DNA of 64,000 bases from CAVTWS01 sp963732655 (GTDB taxonomy: Bacteria > Actinomycetota > Acidimicrobiia > Acidimicrobiales > SHLQ01), in NCBI GenBank assembly GCA_963732655.1, contig CAVTAI010000017.1:806001-870000 (forward strand), given 5' to 3'. A model generated the notes under the pieces. It was not told the origin of the DNA. It ran no database searches and saw nothing but the letters and a program-made list of their open reading frames with translations. A program made the translations under genes and the position numbers. Position 1 is the stretch's first letter; each line of letters starts with the position of its first letter. Positions 7,776-18,125 of the stretch are shown here, in pieces.

Positions 7776-9026
7776 TCAGCCGCTCACGTGGTCGATGGCA
7801 CGGCGAACCGTGCGATAGAAGGCGTGGGCGGCGTCGATCAGGTGGGGCCGCGGCGTGTCCTCCTCGGGCGTATGGGACAGCCCGTCGGTGGAGGACGAGA
7901 AGATCATGACCGTGGGGACGGCTCGGGCCATCTCGGATGCGTCGTGGAGCGCGCCGGAGGCGAGTTCGAACTCGTGCCCGGCCACCTCCCGCACGGAGGC
8001 ACGCGCCGCGTCGAGGAGGTCCGGATCGAAGGGCATGGGCGGGATCCTGAAGATGTGTTCCCACCGGACCGTGCAACCCTCCGCCTCGGCCGCGAAGTCC
8101 GCGGCGCGGTGGGCCGCCTCGAACATCTCGGCGAGCGTCGCCGCGTCGATGTGGCGCATGTCCATCGTGATCACTGTGCGACCGGGCACGGCGGTGACGA
8201 CTCCGGGCCAGCACTGGGCGGCACCGACCGTCGCGACGCCGTCGTGGCGCGTAGCGATCTCGGCCAGTGACAGGCCGAACCGGCCGGCGGCGCGGAAGCT
8301 GTCACGCCGCATGGCCATGGGCATCGTGCCCGCGTGAGCCGCTTGCCCCTCGAAGGTGAGCCGTTCGCGTTCGATGCCGACCGTTCCGGTGACGACGCCG
8401 ACTCCGAGCCCCTCCGCTTCGAGGACCGGGCCCTGCTCGATGTGGACCTCGACGTAGGCCCTGGCGTCGACGAGCCGGCTGGTCGCGCCCTCGAGGTTGT
8501 CGAGCCGCACGCCGTGATCGGCGAGGACCTCGACCAGCCCGTGGCCGTCCTTGTCGCTCAGCTCGCGAACCACGTCGAGGTCGAGGGACCCGACCGTCGC
8601 GGCGGAGCCGAACAGGCTGCGACCGAAACGCGCCCCTTCTTCGTCGGCCCAGTCGACCAGAGCGACCGTGCACGGCGGCCGGCCCTCGGCCGCCAGGACC
8701 CGGAGAACTTCGAGCCCGGCCATCACCCCGAAACAGCCGTCGAGCCAGCCGCCCTTGGGTACCGAATCGAGGTGGGAGCCGACGATCACCATGTCTGGTC
8801 GGTCACCGCGGAGGTACGCCCACATGTTGCCGGCCTCGTCCTGCTCCACCTCCACCGGGAGGCTCTGGAGCGACTCCCGGAGGAGAGCTCGCGCCTCGAG
8901 CCACGTGGGAGTCCAGCAGAGTCGGCGCGAGCCGTCGGGTCCGCCAGTCCGCTCGGCGAGCGACTCCAGGTCGGCGAGAACCCGCTCGGGATCGAAGGCG
9001 GTCGATGTCACTGGAGCTCCGTTCAC
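7776..9026 (-). CDS. M20-family N-carbamoyl-amino-acid amidohydrolase (hydantoinase/carbamoylase)
   Basis: A 416-aa zinc-dependent amidohydrolase of the M20 hydantoinase/carbamoylase subgroup (HyuC, AllC, PydC-like). Seen: first metal site GSHLDSVPKGGWLDGCFG with His85 and Asp96, ADEEGARFGRSLFG with the catalytic and metal-binding Glu pair (129-130), VEVHIEQGPVLE, SGALHDASEMAR, and a C-terminal GLSHTPEE. Family members release CO2 and NH3 from N-carbamoyl amino acids, including N-carbamoyl-beta-alanine. It is the last gene of the nine-gene operon, just after the ABC importer's binding-protein gene. A second, unrelated candidate for the same step (nitrilase fold, 16915-17757) begins the operon, so the two may divide substrates. 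Confidence 0.9.
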   Translation of the reverse strand: MNGAPVTSTAFDPERVLADLESLAERTGGPDGSRRLCWTPTWLEARALLRESLQSLPVEVEQDEAGNMWAYLRGDRPDMVIVGSHLDSVPKGGWLDGCFGVMAGLEVLRVLAAEGRPPCTVALVDWADEEGARFGRSLFGSAATVGSLDLDVVRELSDKDGHGLVEVLADHGVRLDNLEGATSRLVDARAYVEVHIEQGPVLEAEGLGVGVVTGTVGIERERLTFEGQAAHAGTMPMAMRRDSFRAAGRFGLSLAEIATRHDGVATVGAAQCWPGVVTAVPGRTVITMDMRHIDAATLAEMFEAAHRAADFAAEAEGCTVRWEHIFRIPPMPFDPDLLDAARASVREVAGHEFELASGALHDASEMARAVPTVMIFSSSTDGLSHTPEEDTPRPHLIDAAHAFYRTVRRAIDHVSG

Positions 9027-9039
9027 ATGTCGCCAGCTT

Positions 9040-9111
9040 CCCCCCGGCTGGGCAGGGGAGCGGCCTCGTGCCGGTCCCCCCGGCTGGGCAGGGGAGCGGC
9101 CTCGTGCCGCT
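9040..9111. repeat. 36-bp tandem repeat between operon genes
   Basis: Two nearly identical head-to-tail 36-bp units (9040-9075 and 9076-9111), each starting CCCCCCGGCTGGGCAGGGG and ending TCGTGCCG. A fragment of a third follows (CCCCCAGCCCGCCCAG). The CCCCGGCTGGGCAGGGG-type core can pair partly with itself. It lies between the binding-protein gene stop and the M20 gene start, so it would be transcribed as spacer RNA and might alter relative expression. Confidence 0.88.
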
Positions 9112-9137
9112 CCCCCAGCCCGCCCAGTGGACTCGGT

Positions 9138-10310
9138 TCAGGCGCCGGCTTCCTCGAGTGTGACCTCGATGGCCGCGAAGTCCGCGCCGTTGATGTCGAT
9201 GCCACCGGCCTCCAGCAGGGCGTGGGCCTCGGTGACGATGTCGTTGGTGAAGGCACCGTCGGTCGGGGGCGCGGTGAGCACGGTGGCGTCATCGAGGTTT
9301 GGCGTGCTCTGGGCGATCTCGACGGTGCGGTTCCATGCGGCCTCGTCGATGAACCCGACGCCACCGTCGGCCGGCCAGATCAGCTTGTTGACCTCGTTCA
9401 TCTGCCACAGCTGATGGCTGTTGCCGAGCTGGGAGCCCTGGGCGACGACGATGTCGCGGCACGACTCCACGTTGTCGCGGCAGTACGCCCAACCCTCGAG
9501 CGACGCGGCCACGAACCGCACCGCGATGTCACGGTAGGCGGCATCGTCGGTAAGGCGCCCGGCATCGGCCCAGATGGCGTCCTGCAACATGCCGACGCCG
9601 GCCTCCTCGTAGGAGATGACGTTGAAGTCCTCGGGCGTGTACAGCTCACCCGTGTCGGGGTTCACGGCTTCGAGAACCTGGGCGTACTCGTTGTACGTCA
9701 TCGCCTCGGCGGCATCGATGTCGCCCGCGAGGAGAGCCAGCATGTCGAACTGCTGCTGCACCAACTCGACATCGGCCTCCGGATCGAGTCCGGCCTGGCC
9801 GAGCGCGGCGAACACCTCGTACTCGTTGCCGAAGCCCCAGTTGCCGATGCGCATGCCGGCGAAGTCCGCCGGCGTCGTGATGCCGGCGTCGGCGAACGAC
9901 ACCTGGAGGGTGCCCGACCGCTGGAACACCTGGGCGATGTTCACGATGTTCGCGCCGGCCTCCCGCGTCTGGAGGGCCTTGGGCACCCAGGCGATGGCGA
10001 AGTCCGCCTCACCGTCGGCCAGCCGCTGCTGGGGGACGATGTCGACGGCGCCTTCGACGATCTCGACGTCGAGGCAGTGGGCGGCGTAGAAGCCCTCGTC
10101 CTGCGCCGCGAAGTAGCCGGCGAACTGGGCCTGGATGAACCACTGGAGTTGCAGGGTCACGGTGTCGGTGGTCTCGCATTCGACGGCTTCGGTGCCTCCG
10201 GTGTCTCCCGCAGCGGCGCCGTCGTCATCGTCGTCGTCGCCGCATGACGCGGCGATCAGCGAGAACGTGAGCGCCAGCGCGGCGATCAGGGTGAATCGTC
10301 GGTTTCTCAT
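9138..10310 (-). CDS. ABC transporter substrate-binding lipoprotein, NMT1/THI5-like
   Basis: A 390-aa exported lipoprotein. Seen: a signal sequence ending in AASCG with lipobox Cys23, a D-rich linker, then an NMT1/THI5-type solute-binding domain (VTLQLQWFIQAQFAGYFAAQ, EGFYAAHCLDVEIVEG, LADGEADFAIAWV). The QLQWxxxAQFAGYFxA pattern is characteristic of binding proteins for thiamine-pyrimidine precursors and related heterocycles. With two permeases and an ATPase encoded next to it and pyrimidine-ring-catabolism enzymes in the same operon, uptake of a pyrimidine or hydantoin-like ring compound is the likely role (inference). It is followed by a 36-bp tandem repeat. Confidence 0.93.
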   Translation of the reverse strand: MRNRRFTLIAALALTFSLIAASCGDDDDDDGAAAGDTGGTEAVECETTDTVTLQLQWFIQAQFAGYFAAQDEGFYAAHCLDVEIVEGAVDIVPQQRLADGEADFAIAWVPKALQTREAGANIVNIAQVFQRSGTLQVSFADAGITTPADFAGMRIGNWGFGNEYEVFAALGQAGLDPEADVELVQQQFDMLALLAGDIDAAEAMTYNEYAQVLEAVNPDTGELYTPEDFNVISYEEAGVGMLQDAIWADAGRLTDDAAYRDIAVRFVAASLEGWAYCRDNVESCRDIVVAQGSQLGNSHQLWQMNEVNKLIWPADGGVGFIDEAAWNRTVEIAQSTPNLDDATVLTAPPTDGAFTNDIVTEAHALLEAGGIDINGADFAAIEVTLEEAGA

Positions 10311-10349
10311 GTGTATGCCCCTCCCAGGACGTTAGGTAGTACGTAGTGC

Positions 10350-11123
10350 TTACTCGGTGCTGCTTTCCTGCGTGGCGCGCCGCACGGCGACACTCTCCAA
10401 AAGGACGGAGACCAGGTAGAAGCTCAGGCCGAGCGCGCAGGCGCCGACCACGTACGCCCACGCCAACGCATTGCGGGACGACGAGCTGTTCGAGGTGATG
10501 GAGTAGCCGAGGCCATCCTGAGAGCCACCGAAGTACTCGCTGACGAAGGCGGTGATGACCGCGCTCGGTGCCGCGATCTTGAGGGCGGTGAACAGGTAGG
10601 GCACGGCGTTGGGGACCCGAACCTTTCGCAGGATGGTCCACTCCCCGGCGGCGTAGGAACGCATGAGCTCCATGTGGGTGCCGCTGACCTGGGTCAGGCC
10701 CTTGGCCACGTTGACCAGCACGATGAAGAACACGACGAACGTGACCATGAGCCGGCGCGGCACCTGGCTCGTGATGGCGAACATGTTGTTCATGACCGCG
10801 ACGAGGATGAAGATCGGAATGGCGTTCATCGCCGTGGCCAGGGGAGAGACGACCTGGTTCAGGCGCCGGTACCGCATGATCACGAAGCTGACCGCGATGC
10901 CCAGGGCGACGCCCGCCATCAACCCGATGAGCGCGTTGGTCCCGGACACCTTGGTGGCATCCCAGATGTTCGCGGTGTTGTCGAGGAACTGCTCGGCGAT
11001 CTTCGACGGCGGGGCGAGGAAGTACGGCTTGAGGTCGAACGCCGCGACAGCTGTTTCCCACGCCGCCAGGAACACGGCGCCGAAGATCAACGGGGGCAGG
11101 GCGACCGGGGCCAATCGTCTCAC
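10350..11123 (-). CDS. ABC transporter permease (NMT1-type importer)
   Basis: A 257-aa integral membrane permease of the SsuC/ThiX-like family with about six predicted segments (for example ALPPLIFGAVFLAAWETAV, ALIGLMAGVALGIAVSFVIM, LMVTFVVFFIVLVNVAKG). The cytoplasmic EAA-type loop is MELMRSYAAGEWTILRKVRVPNAVPYLFTAL. The GTG at 11123 overlaps the stop of the ATPase gene (GTGA), so the pair is coupled; the longer upstream open frame only shadows the ATPase gene. It is one half of a heteromeric permease with the product of 12013-12891. Confidence 0.92.
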   Translation of the reverse strand: MRRLAPVALPPLIFGAVFLAAWETAVAAFDLKPYFLAPPSKIAEQFLDNTANIWDATKVSGTNALIGLMAGVALGIAVSFVIMRYRRLNQVVSPLATAMNAIPIFILVAVMNNMFAITSQVPRRLMVTFVVFFIVLVNVAKGLTQVSGTHMELMRSYAAGEWTILRKVRVPNAVPYLFTALKIAAPSAVITAFVSEYFGGSQDGLGYSITSNSSSSRNALAWAYVVGACALGLSFYLVSVLLESVAVRRATQESSTE

Positions 11124-12016
11124 CGGTCGTCGACCCCCATCGTGGCCGACGGCGATGGAGTGTGCGCCCGCAGCGCCTCTCGGACCTCGGTGATCTTCTT
11201 GAAGAAGGCGTCGTCCTGGCGGGTGTCGTCGGAGCGTTCGGAACCGAGGCCGACGGTGACGATGTCGGTGATGCGGCCGGGTCGGCGCGACATCACGACC
11301 ACCCGGCTCGACAGGTACACCGCCTCGGGGATCGAGTGGGTGACGAACACCACGGTGGTGCCCGTCTCGCGGCAGATACGGAGCAGCTCGGCCTGCATGT
11401 GCTCGCGCGTCATCTCGTCGAGCGCGCCGAAGGGTTCGTCCATCAGGAGCAACGGGGGATGGGCGGCCAGCGCCCGGGCGATCGCCACCCGTTGCTGCAT
11501 CCCGCCGGACAGTTGCCAGGGCTGATGATCGGCGAACTCGCCGAGTTGGACCAGGTCGAGCATCTCGCGAGCCCGAGCCCGCCTGGTGGTCCGGTTCCAG
11601 CCCTTGACCTCGAGAGGTACCTCGATGTTGCGGACGACGCTGCGCCACTCGAAGAGCCCGGCCTGCTGGAACGCCATGCCGTAGTCCTGATCGAGGCGGG
11701 CCTGGCGGGCCGGTTTCCCGTTGACGAGGAGGTCGCCCGAGGACGGCTCGGCCAGGTTGGCGATGAGGCGCAGAAGGGTCGACTTGCCACATCCCGAGGG
11801 CCCGATCAACGACACGAACTCGCCCGGCATCACGGTGAGATCGATGCCCACCACGGCGTCGACCTGATCGGCGCGACCGGAGTTGAACACCTTGTCGACG
11901 CCCCGAACGGCGACGGCTGCAGGTGGATCGATGGCTGGACCATCGGCTGTGTCGGCGGGATCGATGGCGCGGCCATCGGCTGTGTCTTCGGGACCGATGG
12001 CGCGGCCATCGGTCAT
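11120..12016 (-). CDS. ABC transporter ATP-binding protein (NMT1-type importer)
   Basis: A 298-aa nucleotide-binding subunit. Seen: Walker A GPSGCGKST, Q-loop AFQQAGLFEWRSV, signature LSGGMQQRVAIARALA, Walker B LLLMDEPFGALD, and switch His in FVTHSIPEAVYL. It energises the two-permease importer. The ATG at 12016 overlaps the upstream permease stop (ATGA). Odd: the first 28 or so residues are a tandem repeat (DGRAIDPADTA, 11 residues each) encoded by 33-bp DNA repeats and are not part of the ABC fold, whose first strand begins near AVAVRGVDKVF. The repeat therefore extends the N-terminus right at the coupled start codon. Confidence 0.94.
   Translation of the reverse strand: MTDGRAIGPEDTADGRAIDPADTADGPAIDPPAAVAVRGVDKVFNSGRADQVDAVVGIDLTVMPGEFVSLIGPSGCGKSTLLRLIANLAEPSSGDLLVNGKPARQARLDQDYGMAFQQAGLFEWRSVVRNIEVPLEVKGWNRTTRRARAREMLDLVQLGEFADHQPWQLSGGMQQRVAIARALAAHPPLLLMDEPFGALDEMTREHMQAELLRICRETGTTVVFVTHSIPEAVYLSSRVVVMSRRPGRITDIVTVGLGSERSDDTRQDDAFFKKITEVREALRAHTPSPSATMGVDDR
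11930..12016. repeat. 33-bp in-frame tandem repeat at the permease/ATPase junction
   Basis: Units at 11930-11962, 11963-11995 and a partial unit at 11996-12016 share GATGG...CCATCGG. The partial unit contains the start codon of the ATPase gene and the overlapping permease stop. Because 33 bp is 11 codons, copy-number changes keep the ATPase in frame but lengthen its N-terminal tail. Confidence 0.9.
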
Positions 12017-12891
12017 GAGCGCGCCTCCTTCGGGCGGTTGCGCATGAGCACGGTGTCGAGGGTGACGACGAACCCGGCCATGGTGAGCCCGAGCAGCGCC
12101 ACCCCCATCACGCCGGTGTACACCTTGGCCGGATCGCTGGTCGCCTGCCGGGCGTACTCGAACGTGATCCGGCCGATACCTCCCTGGAGACCGATCGAGA
12201 TCTCGGCGACGACGACGCCGACCACCGCGGCGGAGGCGGCGAGGCGAAGGGCGGGTACGAGGTGCGGCACCGCGGCGGGGAACCGGACCTTGACGAGGGT
12301 CTGGCGCCAGCTGGCCGCCAGTGAGTCCATCAACTCGAGCGAGCTGGGTGCGGGCGAGGTGAGCCCCTTCAGGGCGCCGACGGCGATCGGGAAGAAGGCC
12401 AGGAACGCGCTGAGCACCGACGCCGACAGCCATCGCGGCCATTCCCAGCTGCCGATGTGAACCCGGCCACCCCAGCTGGCCACCAGGGGAGCGAGGGCGA
12501 TGAGGGGAACGGTCTGGGAGATCACGAGCCACGGGAGCACGCCGCGCTCGACGAACTTGAATCGCGCCATCACCACGGCGAGGGCCAGCCCCACGGTCGC
12601 CCCGAGGGCCAAGCCGACGGCCGCGAGTCGCAGCGAGTACCAGACGCCCGAGAGGACCACCTGCCAGATGTCTCGATCGGAGCCTCGAAGCTCCGGTTCG
12701 CCCAACCGGCTGACCATGTCGCCGATCGGTGGCATGACCGTGTCGTTCGATCGAGGCAGGATCGGCAGACCGGCGAGGGATCCGCCGTCCTCGGGTCCGT
12801 ACCGCCGGTAGATCTCCCACACGACGGCGAGGAGCACGAACGCGGCCAGGACCATCGCGGCTCGTTCGAGCCGGCGCCAGCCATGGGTCAC
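12013..12891 (-). CDS. ABC transporter permease (NMT1-type importer), second subunit
   Basis: A 292-aa permease with an N-terminal helix (AAMVLAAFVLLAVVWEIYRR), a periplasmic stretch with SDRDIWQVV, then five further segments. The EAA loop is LELMDSLAASWRQTLVKVRFPAAVPHLVPALR. It pairs with the permease at 10350-11123 to form the membrane channel. The start (ATG at 12891) overlaps the stop of the LLM oxidoreductase (ATGA) and its own stop overlaps the ATPase start (ATGA). Translational coupling thus runs through oxidoreductase, permease, ATPase and second permease, tying transport to catabolism. Confidence 0.93.
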   Translation of the reverse strand: MTHGWRRLERAAMVLAAFVLLAVVWEIYRRYGPEDGGSLAGLPILPRSNDTVMPPIGDMVSRLGEPELRGSDRDIWQVVLSGVWYSLRLAAVGLALGATVGLALAVVMARFKFVERGVLPWLVISQTVPLIALAPLVASWGGRVHIGSWEWPRWLSASVLSAFLAFFPIAVGALKGLTSPAPSSLELMDSLAASWRQTLVKVRFPAAVPHLVPALRLAASAAVVGVVVAEISIGLQGGIGRITFEYARQATSDPAKVYTGVMGVALLGLTMAGFVVTLDTVLMRNRPKEARS

Positions 12892-13916
12892 GATTTGGCC
12901 TGGACGGTCTCGGCGATCTGGGGCATCACGAGCTCGCCATAGGCGGCGAGGGTGGAGTCCTTGGCGTCGTGCTGTAGGTAGATCGAGAACTGATCCACGC
13001 CGAGCTCCCGGAGCTCGTGGAGGCGGGCGACCTGATGTTCGACGGGACCGACCAGGCAGAAGCGGTCGACGATCTCGTCAGGGACGAAGGTGGTGTGGGT
13101 GTTCCCGGCCCGGCCGTGCTCGTTGTAGTCGTAGCCCTCGCGACCCTTGATGTAGTCGGTGAGGGCTTGCGGCACGGCCCCGGAGTCGCCGTAGCGGGCC
13201 ACCAGGTCGGCGACGTGGTTGCCCACCATGCCGCCGAACCAGCGACATTGATCGCGCCCGTGGGCCAGGCCGGCCTCGGTCCCGTCGGTGACGTACGCGG
13301 GTGCGGCCACGCAGATCTTCACCGAGTCCGGGTCGCGGCCGGCGGCGCGAGCCGCTGTCCGCACGGAGTCCACGGTCCACGCAGTCACTGCCGGATCGGC
13401 GAGCTGCAGGATGAACCCGTCACCGACCTCGCCCGTCAGCGCCAGCATCTTGGGCCCGTACGCCGCGACCCAGACGTCGCAGCGGCTCGCGCCACCCCAC
13501 GGGAACCGGATGGTGGAGCCCTTGTACTCGGCGCCGCGCCCGTTGCTCAGCTCCCGGATGACGTGGATCGCCTCTCGTATCTCGCCGATCGTGACCGGCG
13601 CCCCGTTGGTGACCCGCACCGCGGAATCGCCGCGGCCGATCCCGATGATGGTGCGGTTGCCGTACATCTCGTTGAGGGTGGCGAACACCGACGCGGTGAC
13701 GGTCCAGTCCCGGGTGGCGGGGTTGGTGACCATCGGCCCGACGATCACTTTGCGGGTGGCGGCGAGGATCGCCGAGTAGATGACGTAGGGCTCCTCCCAC
13801 AAGATGTGGGAGTCGAACGTCCACACGTAGTCGAAGCCGTAGTTCTCGGCCTGCCGGGCCAGGTCGACCACGCGAGACGCCGGCGGGTTGGTCTGTAGGA
13901 CGACACCGAACTCCAT
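12888..13916 (-). CDS. LLM-class F420-dependent oxidoreductase in pyrimidine-type operon
   Basis: A 342-aa TIM-barrel protein of the luciferase-like monooxygenase (LLM) class. Seen: N-terminal MEFGVVLQTNPPASRVVDLARQAE, FDYVWTFDSHILWEEP, the VGPMVTNPATRDWTVTAS strand, and IGIGRGDSAVRV. The pattern fits the F420-binding branch (TIGR03842-like by recollection, not searched). It shares an ATGA overlap with the permease gene and follows the semialdehyde dehydrogenase gene. The missing enzyme for a full pyrimidine pathway is the ring-reducing dihydropyrimidine dehydrogenase. This protein could replace it (F420H2-dependent ring reduction) or, like RutA, attack the ring oxidatively. Both are inference only. 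Confidence 0.88.
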   Translation of the reverse strand: MEFGVVLQTNPPASRVVDLARQAENYGFDYVWTFDSHILWEEPYVIYSAILAATRKVIVGPMVTNPATRDWTVTASVFATLNEMYGNRTIIGIGRGDSAVRVTNGAPVTIGEIREAIHVIRELSNGRGAEYKGSTIRFPWGGASRCDVWVAAYGPKMLALTGEVGDGFILQLADPAVTAWTVDSVRTAARAAGRDPDSVKICVAAPAYVTDGTEAGLAHGRDQCRWFGGMVGNHVADLVARYGDSGAVPQALTDYIKGREGYDYNEHGRAGNTHTTFVPDEIVDRFCLVGPVEHQVARLHELRELGVDQFSIYLQHDAKDSTLAAYGELVMPQIAETVQAKS

Positions 13917-13940
13917 GCGATACCCCTCCCTCGGCTTCGG

Positions 13941-15425
<1,485 letters not shown>

Positions 15426-15458
15426 GATGGTGTCCTCTTCTTCAGATGCGTGTGTAGC

Positions 15459-16880
15459 TCAGACCAGGTAGTCGCACAGACCGCGCTTCACGTAGCGGCC
15501 GTGCCCGGGTCGCCCGTGGAACGCGTTGTCCGTGATCACGACCGACCCCCGCGAGATCACTGTGTCGACCTTGCCGTCGATGACCGTGCCCTCCCACGCC
15601 GAGTGGTCCATGTTCATGTGGTGGGCCTTGCCGAAACCGATCTCGGTGCGGCCGGCGGGGTCGTAGATGACGATGTCGGCGTCCTTGCCGGGGGCGACGA
15701 GGCCCTTGCGGGGGAGACCGAACATGCGGGCGGGTGTGGTGCAGCAGGTCTCGACCCACCGCTCGAGGGTGAGCTCGCCGGTGACCACCCCCTGGTACAT
15801 GAGGTCCATGCGGTGCTCGATGCTGCCGATGCCGTTGGGTATCTTCGAGAAGTCGCCGCGGCCGAGCTCCTTCTGGTCCTTGAAACAGAACGGGCAGTGG
15901 TCGGTGGACACGATGGCCAGCTCGTTCATGCGCAGGCCCTTCCACAGGTCGCGGTGATGATGCCGGTGGTCGTGTTTGGAACGGATGGGCGGGCTGCACA
16001 CGTACTTGGCGCCTTCGAAGCCGGGCTGGGCCAGATGGTCCTCGAGTGTCATGTACAGGTACTGCGGGCAGGTCTCACCGAAGACGTTGAGGCCTTCGGC
16101 GCGGCCCTCGGCCAGGGCGTCGAGCGCCTCGGAGGCCGACATGTGCACGATGTACAGGGGCACGTTGCCGGCGACCTTCGACAGGGTGATGGCCCGGCTG
16201 GTCGCCTCGCCTTCGAGCAGGCTCGGCCGGCTGATCGAGTGGTACTTGGGATCGGTCTCGCCACGGGCCAGGTGCTGGGCGACGAGGACGTCGATGGCGA
16301 TGCCGTTCTCGGCGTGCATCATGATCACGGCGCCGTTCTCGCTGGCCTGCTGCATGGCCCGCAGGATTTGCCCGTCGTCGCTGTAGAAGACGCCCGGGTA
16401 GGCCATGAACAGCTTGAAGCTGGTGATGCCCTCGTGGTCGACCAGGTAGGTCATGTCCTTCAGTGACTGGTCGTCGATGCCGCCGATGATCTGGTGGAAG
16501 GCGTAGTCGACGGCGCAGTTGCCATCGGCCTTGCGGTGCCACTCGGCCAGACCCTCCTGCACGTTGCCGCCGTACGTCTGGACGGCCATGTCGATGATGG
16601 TGGTCACGCCGCCCCACGCCGCCGCGATGGTGCCGGTCTCGAAGGTGTCGGAGGCGAAGGTGCCGCCGAAGGGCAGCTCCATGTGCGTGTGGACGTCGAT
16701 GCCGCCGGGGATGACGTACTTGCCGGTGGCGTCGATGGTCGTGTCGGCGGTGACGCCTTGCGCGGCGGCGACTCCCGGCGCGTAGATGGCGGCGATGGTC
16801 TCGCCGTCGACGAGGACATCGGCGGCCTGGCGGCCGGATGGACTGACGATCGTTCCGTTGGTGATGAGTAGGCGGGGCAT
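15459..16880 (-). CDS. hydA: Dihydropyrimidinase (D-hydantoinase)
   Basis: A 473-aa cyclic amidohydrolase that opens dihydrouracil, dihydrothymine or hydantoin rings to N-carbamoyl amino acids. All metal-centre residues are visible: His64 and His66 (DVHTHMELPFGG), the lysine to be carboxylated Lys156 (ITSFKLFMAYPG), His189 (MMHAENG), His246 (YIVHMSASE) and Asp327 (STDHCPF). Length is normal for the family. It is second in the operon, 34 bp after the nitrilase-type amidase gene. It defines the locus as reductive pyrimidine or hydantoin catabolism. Confidence 0.96.
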   Translation of the reverse strand: MPRLLITNGTIVSPSGRQAADVLVDGETIAAIYAPGVAAAQGVTADTTIDATGKYVIPGGIDVHTHMELPFGGTFASDTFETGTIAAAWGGVTTIIDMAVQTYGGNVQEGLAEWHRKADGNCAVDYAFHQIIGGIDDQSLKDMTYLVDHEGITSFKLFMAYPGVFYSDDGQILRAMQQASENGAVIMMHAENGIAIDVLVAQHLARGETDPKYHSISRPSLLEGEATSRAITLSKVAGNVPLYIVHMSASEALDALAEGRAEGLNVFGETCPQYLYMTLEDHLAQPGFEGAKYVCSPPIRSKHDHRHHHRDLWKGLRMNELAIVSTDHCPFCFKDQKELGRGDFSKIPNGIGSIEHRMDLMYQGVVTGELTLERWVETCCTTPARMFGLPRKGLVAPGKDADIVIYDPAGRTEIGFGKAHHMNMDHSAWEGTVIDGKVDTVISRGSVVITDNAFHGRPGHGRYVKRGLCDYLV

Positions 16881-16914
16881 TGGGTCCTCCCGGGGGCCGC
16901 AGTCGATGGTCGGA

Positions 16915-17757
16915 TCAGCGGGCGACGAGCTCGTCGTAGGCGTCGGGGCGACGGTCGCGATAGAACGCCCAACGATCCCGGATCTCGCGGAGCTTCGTCA
17001 TGTCCAGGTCGCGGACGATGAGCTCGGGCTTGAACGGGTCGCCGACCTCGCCGACGAACTTGCCCTCGGGGTCCACGAAGTAGCTCTGTCCGTAGAAGTC
17101 GTTGTCGCCGAGTGGCTCGATGCCGACCCGGTTGATGGCGCCGACGTAGTAGATGTTCGCCACCGCGGACGCCGGTTGCTCGAGCCGCCACAAGTATTCG
17201 GACAGGCCACGATGGGTGGCCGACGGGTTGAACACCAGCTCGGCGCCGTTGAGTCCGAGCGCCCGCCAGCCTTCGGGGAAGTGGCGGTCGTAGCAGATGT
17301 AGACGCCCACCTTGCCGACCGCGGTGTCGAACACCGGGTATCCGCCGGTCCCGGGCTTGAAATAGAACTTCTCCCAGAACCCCTTGGTCTGGGGGATGTG
17401 CTGCTTGCGGTACTTGCCGAGGTACGTGCCGTCGGCGTCGATCACCGCGGCGGTGTTGTAGTAGACGCCGGCCTGCTCGATCTCGTACATGGGCAGGATC
17501 ATCACCATGCCGAGCTCGCGAGCCACCGAGCAGAACCGCTGCGTCGTGGGGCCGTCGGGAATGGCTTCGGTGTAGGCGTAGTACTCGGTCTCTTGCACCT
17601 GGCAGAAGTACGGGCCGTAGAAGAGCTCCTGGAAGCACATGACCTGCGCGCCCTGGGCCGCGGCCTCGCGGGCCGCCACCTCGTGTTTGTCGATCATCGC
17701 CTCTTTGGTGCCGGCCCAGTCGGTCTGCAACAACGCGGCGCGGATGGTTTCGGCCAT
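16915..17757 (-). CDS. Carbon-nitrogen hydrolase (beta-ureidopropionase / N-carbamoyl amidase type)
   Basis: A 280-aa nitrilase-superfamily amidase. The catalytic triad is visible: Glu44 (FQELFYGPYFC), Lys117 (YLGKYRKQHIPQ) and Cys155 (GVYICYDRHFPE). ATHRGLSEYLW and VGAINRVG also match the N-carbamoylputrescine amidase/beta-ureidopropionase branch. Next to dihydropyrimidinase, hydrolysis of N-carbamoyl-beta-alanine (or its methyl homologue) to the beta-amino acid is most likely. It is the first gene of the operon; the promoter should lie between 17758 and the IS630 remnant, which begins within about 30 bp, so upstream control sequences may have been displaced by the insertion. Confidence 0.92.
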   Translation of the reverse strand: MAETIRAALLQTDWAGTKEAMIDKHEVAAREAAAQGAQVMCFQELFYGPYFCQVQETEYYAYTEAIPDGPTTQRFCSVARELGMVMILPMYEIEQAGVYYNTAAVIDADGTYLGKYRKQHIPQTKGFWEKFYFKPGTGGYPVFDTAVGKVGVYICYDRHFPEGWRALGLNGAELVFNPSATHRGLSEYLWRLEQPASAVANIYYVGAINRVGIEPLGDNDFYGQSYFVDPEGKFVGEVGDPFKPELIVRDLDMTKLREIRDRWAFYRDRRPDAYDELVAR

Positions 17758-17783
17758 GGCGGGCTCCCTCGTTCGACCCGATC

Positions 17784-18125
17784 CTAGTGGAGCGACGCGG
17801 AATCAGTGATGCGGTCGAGGGTGGCGCGGCCTCGCTTGACCTTGGTGATGATGTCGTCGACGGTCTTGCTCCACACGAAGGGTTGGCGGGTCGTCGTTCC
17901 AGTGTGATGACCACCCGTCGATGGCCGTCTCGAGCTCGGCGACGGGGTGAAGGTCGTGTCACGGAGCGCCTTGCGGGTCACCACCCAGAACCTCATCCGG
18001 TGTAGCCACAATGCGGACGTCGGCGCGAAGTGCAGATGCCAGCGCGCCCTCTTCGGATGCGTGAGCCACGCTCCGGACCGACTCGCACTTGTGCGCCGAC
18101 AGGTTGTCCAGCGCGACGTGCACAT
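17784..18125 (-). pseudogene. IS630-family transposase remnant (C-terminal part)
   Basis: Fragments of the DDE catalytic region of an IS630-type transposase. AWLTHPKRARWHLHFAPTSALWL and, nearer the end, FVWSKTVDDIITKVKRGR match the family's tail pattern. A piece upstream (ALDNLSAHKCESVRS) is readable only in another frame, so at least two frameshifts are present and no full-length protein can be made. The N-terminal half is absent. The remnant abuts the start of the pyrimidine-type operon. Terminal inverted repeats could not be identified; 18126-18402 holds no other recognisable feature. Confidence 0.75.
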
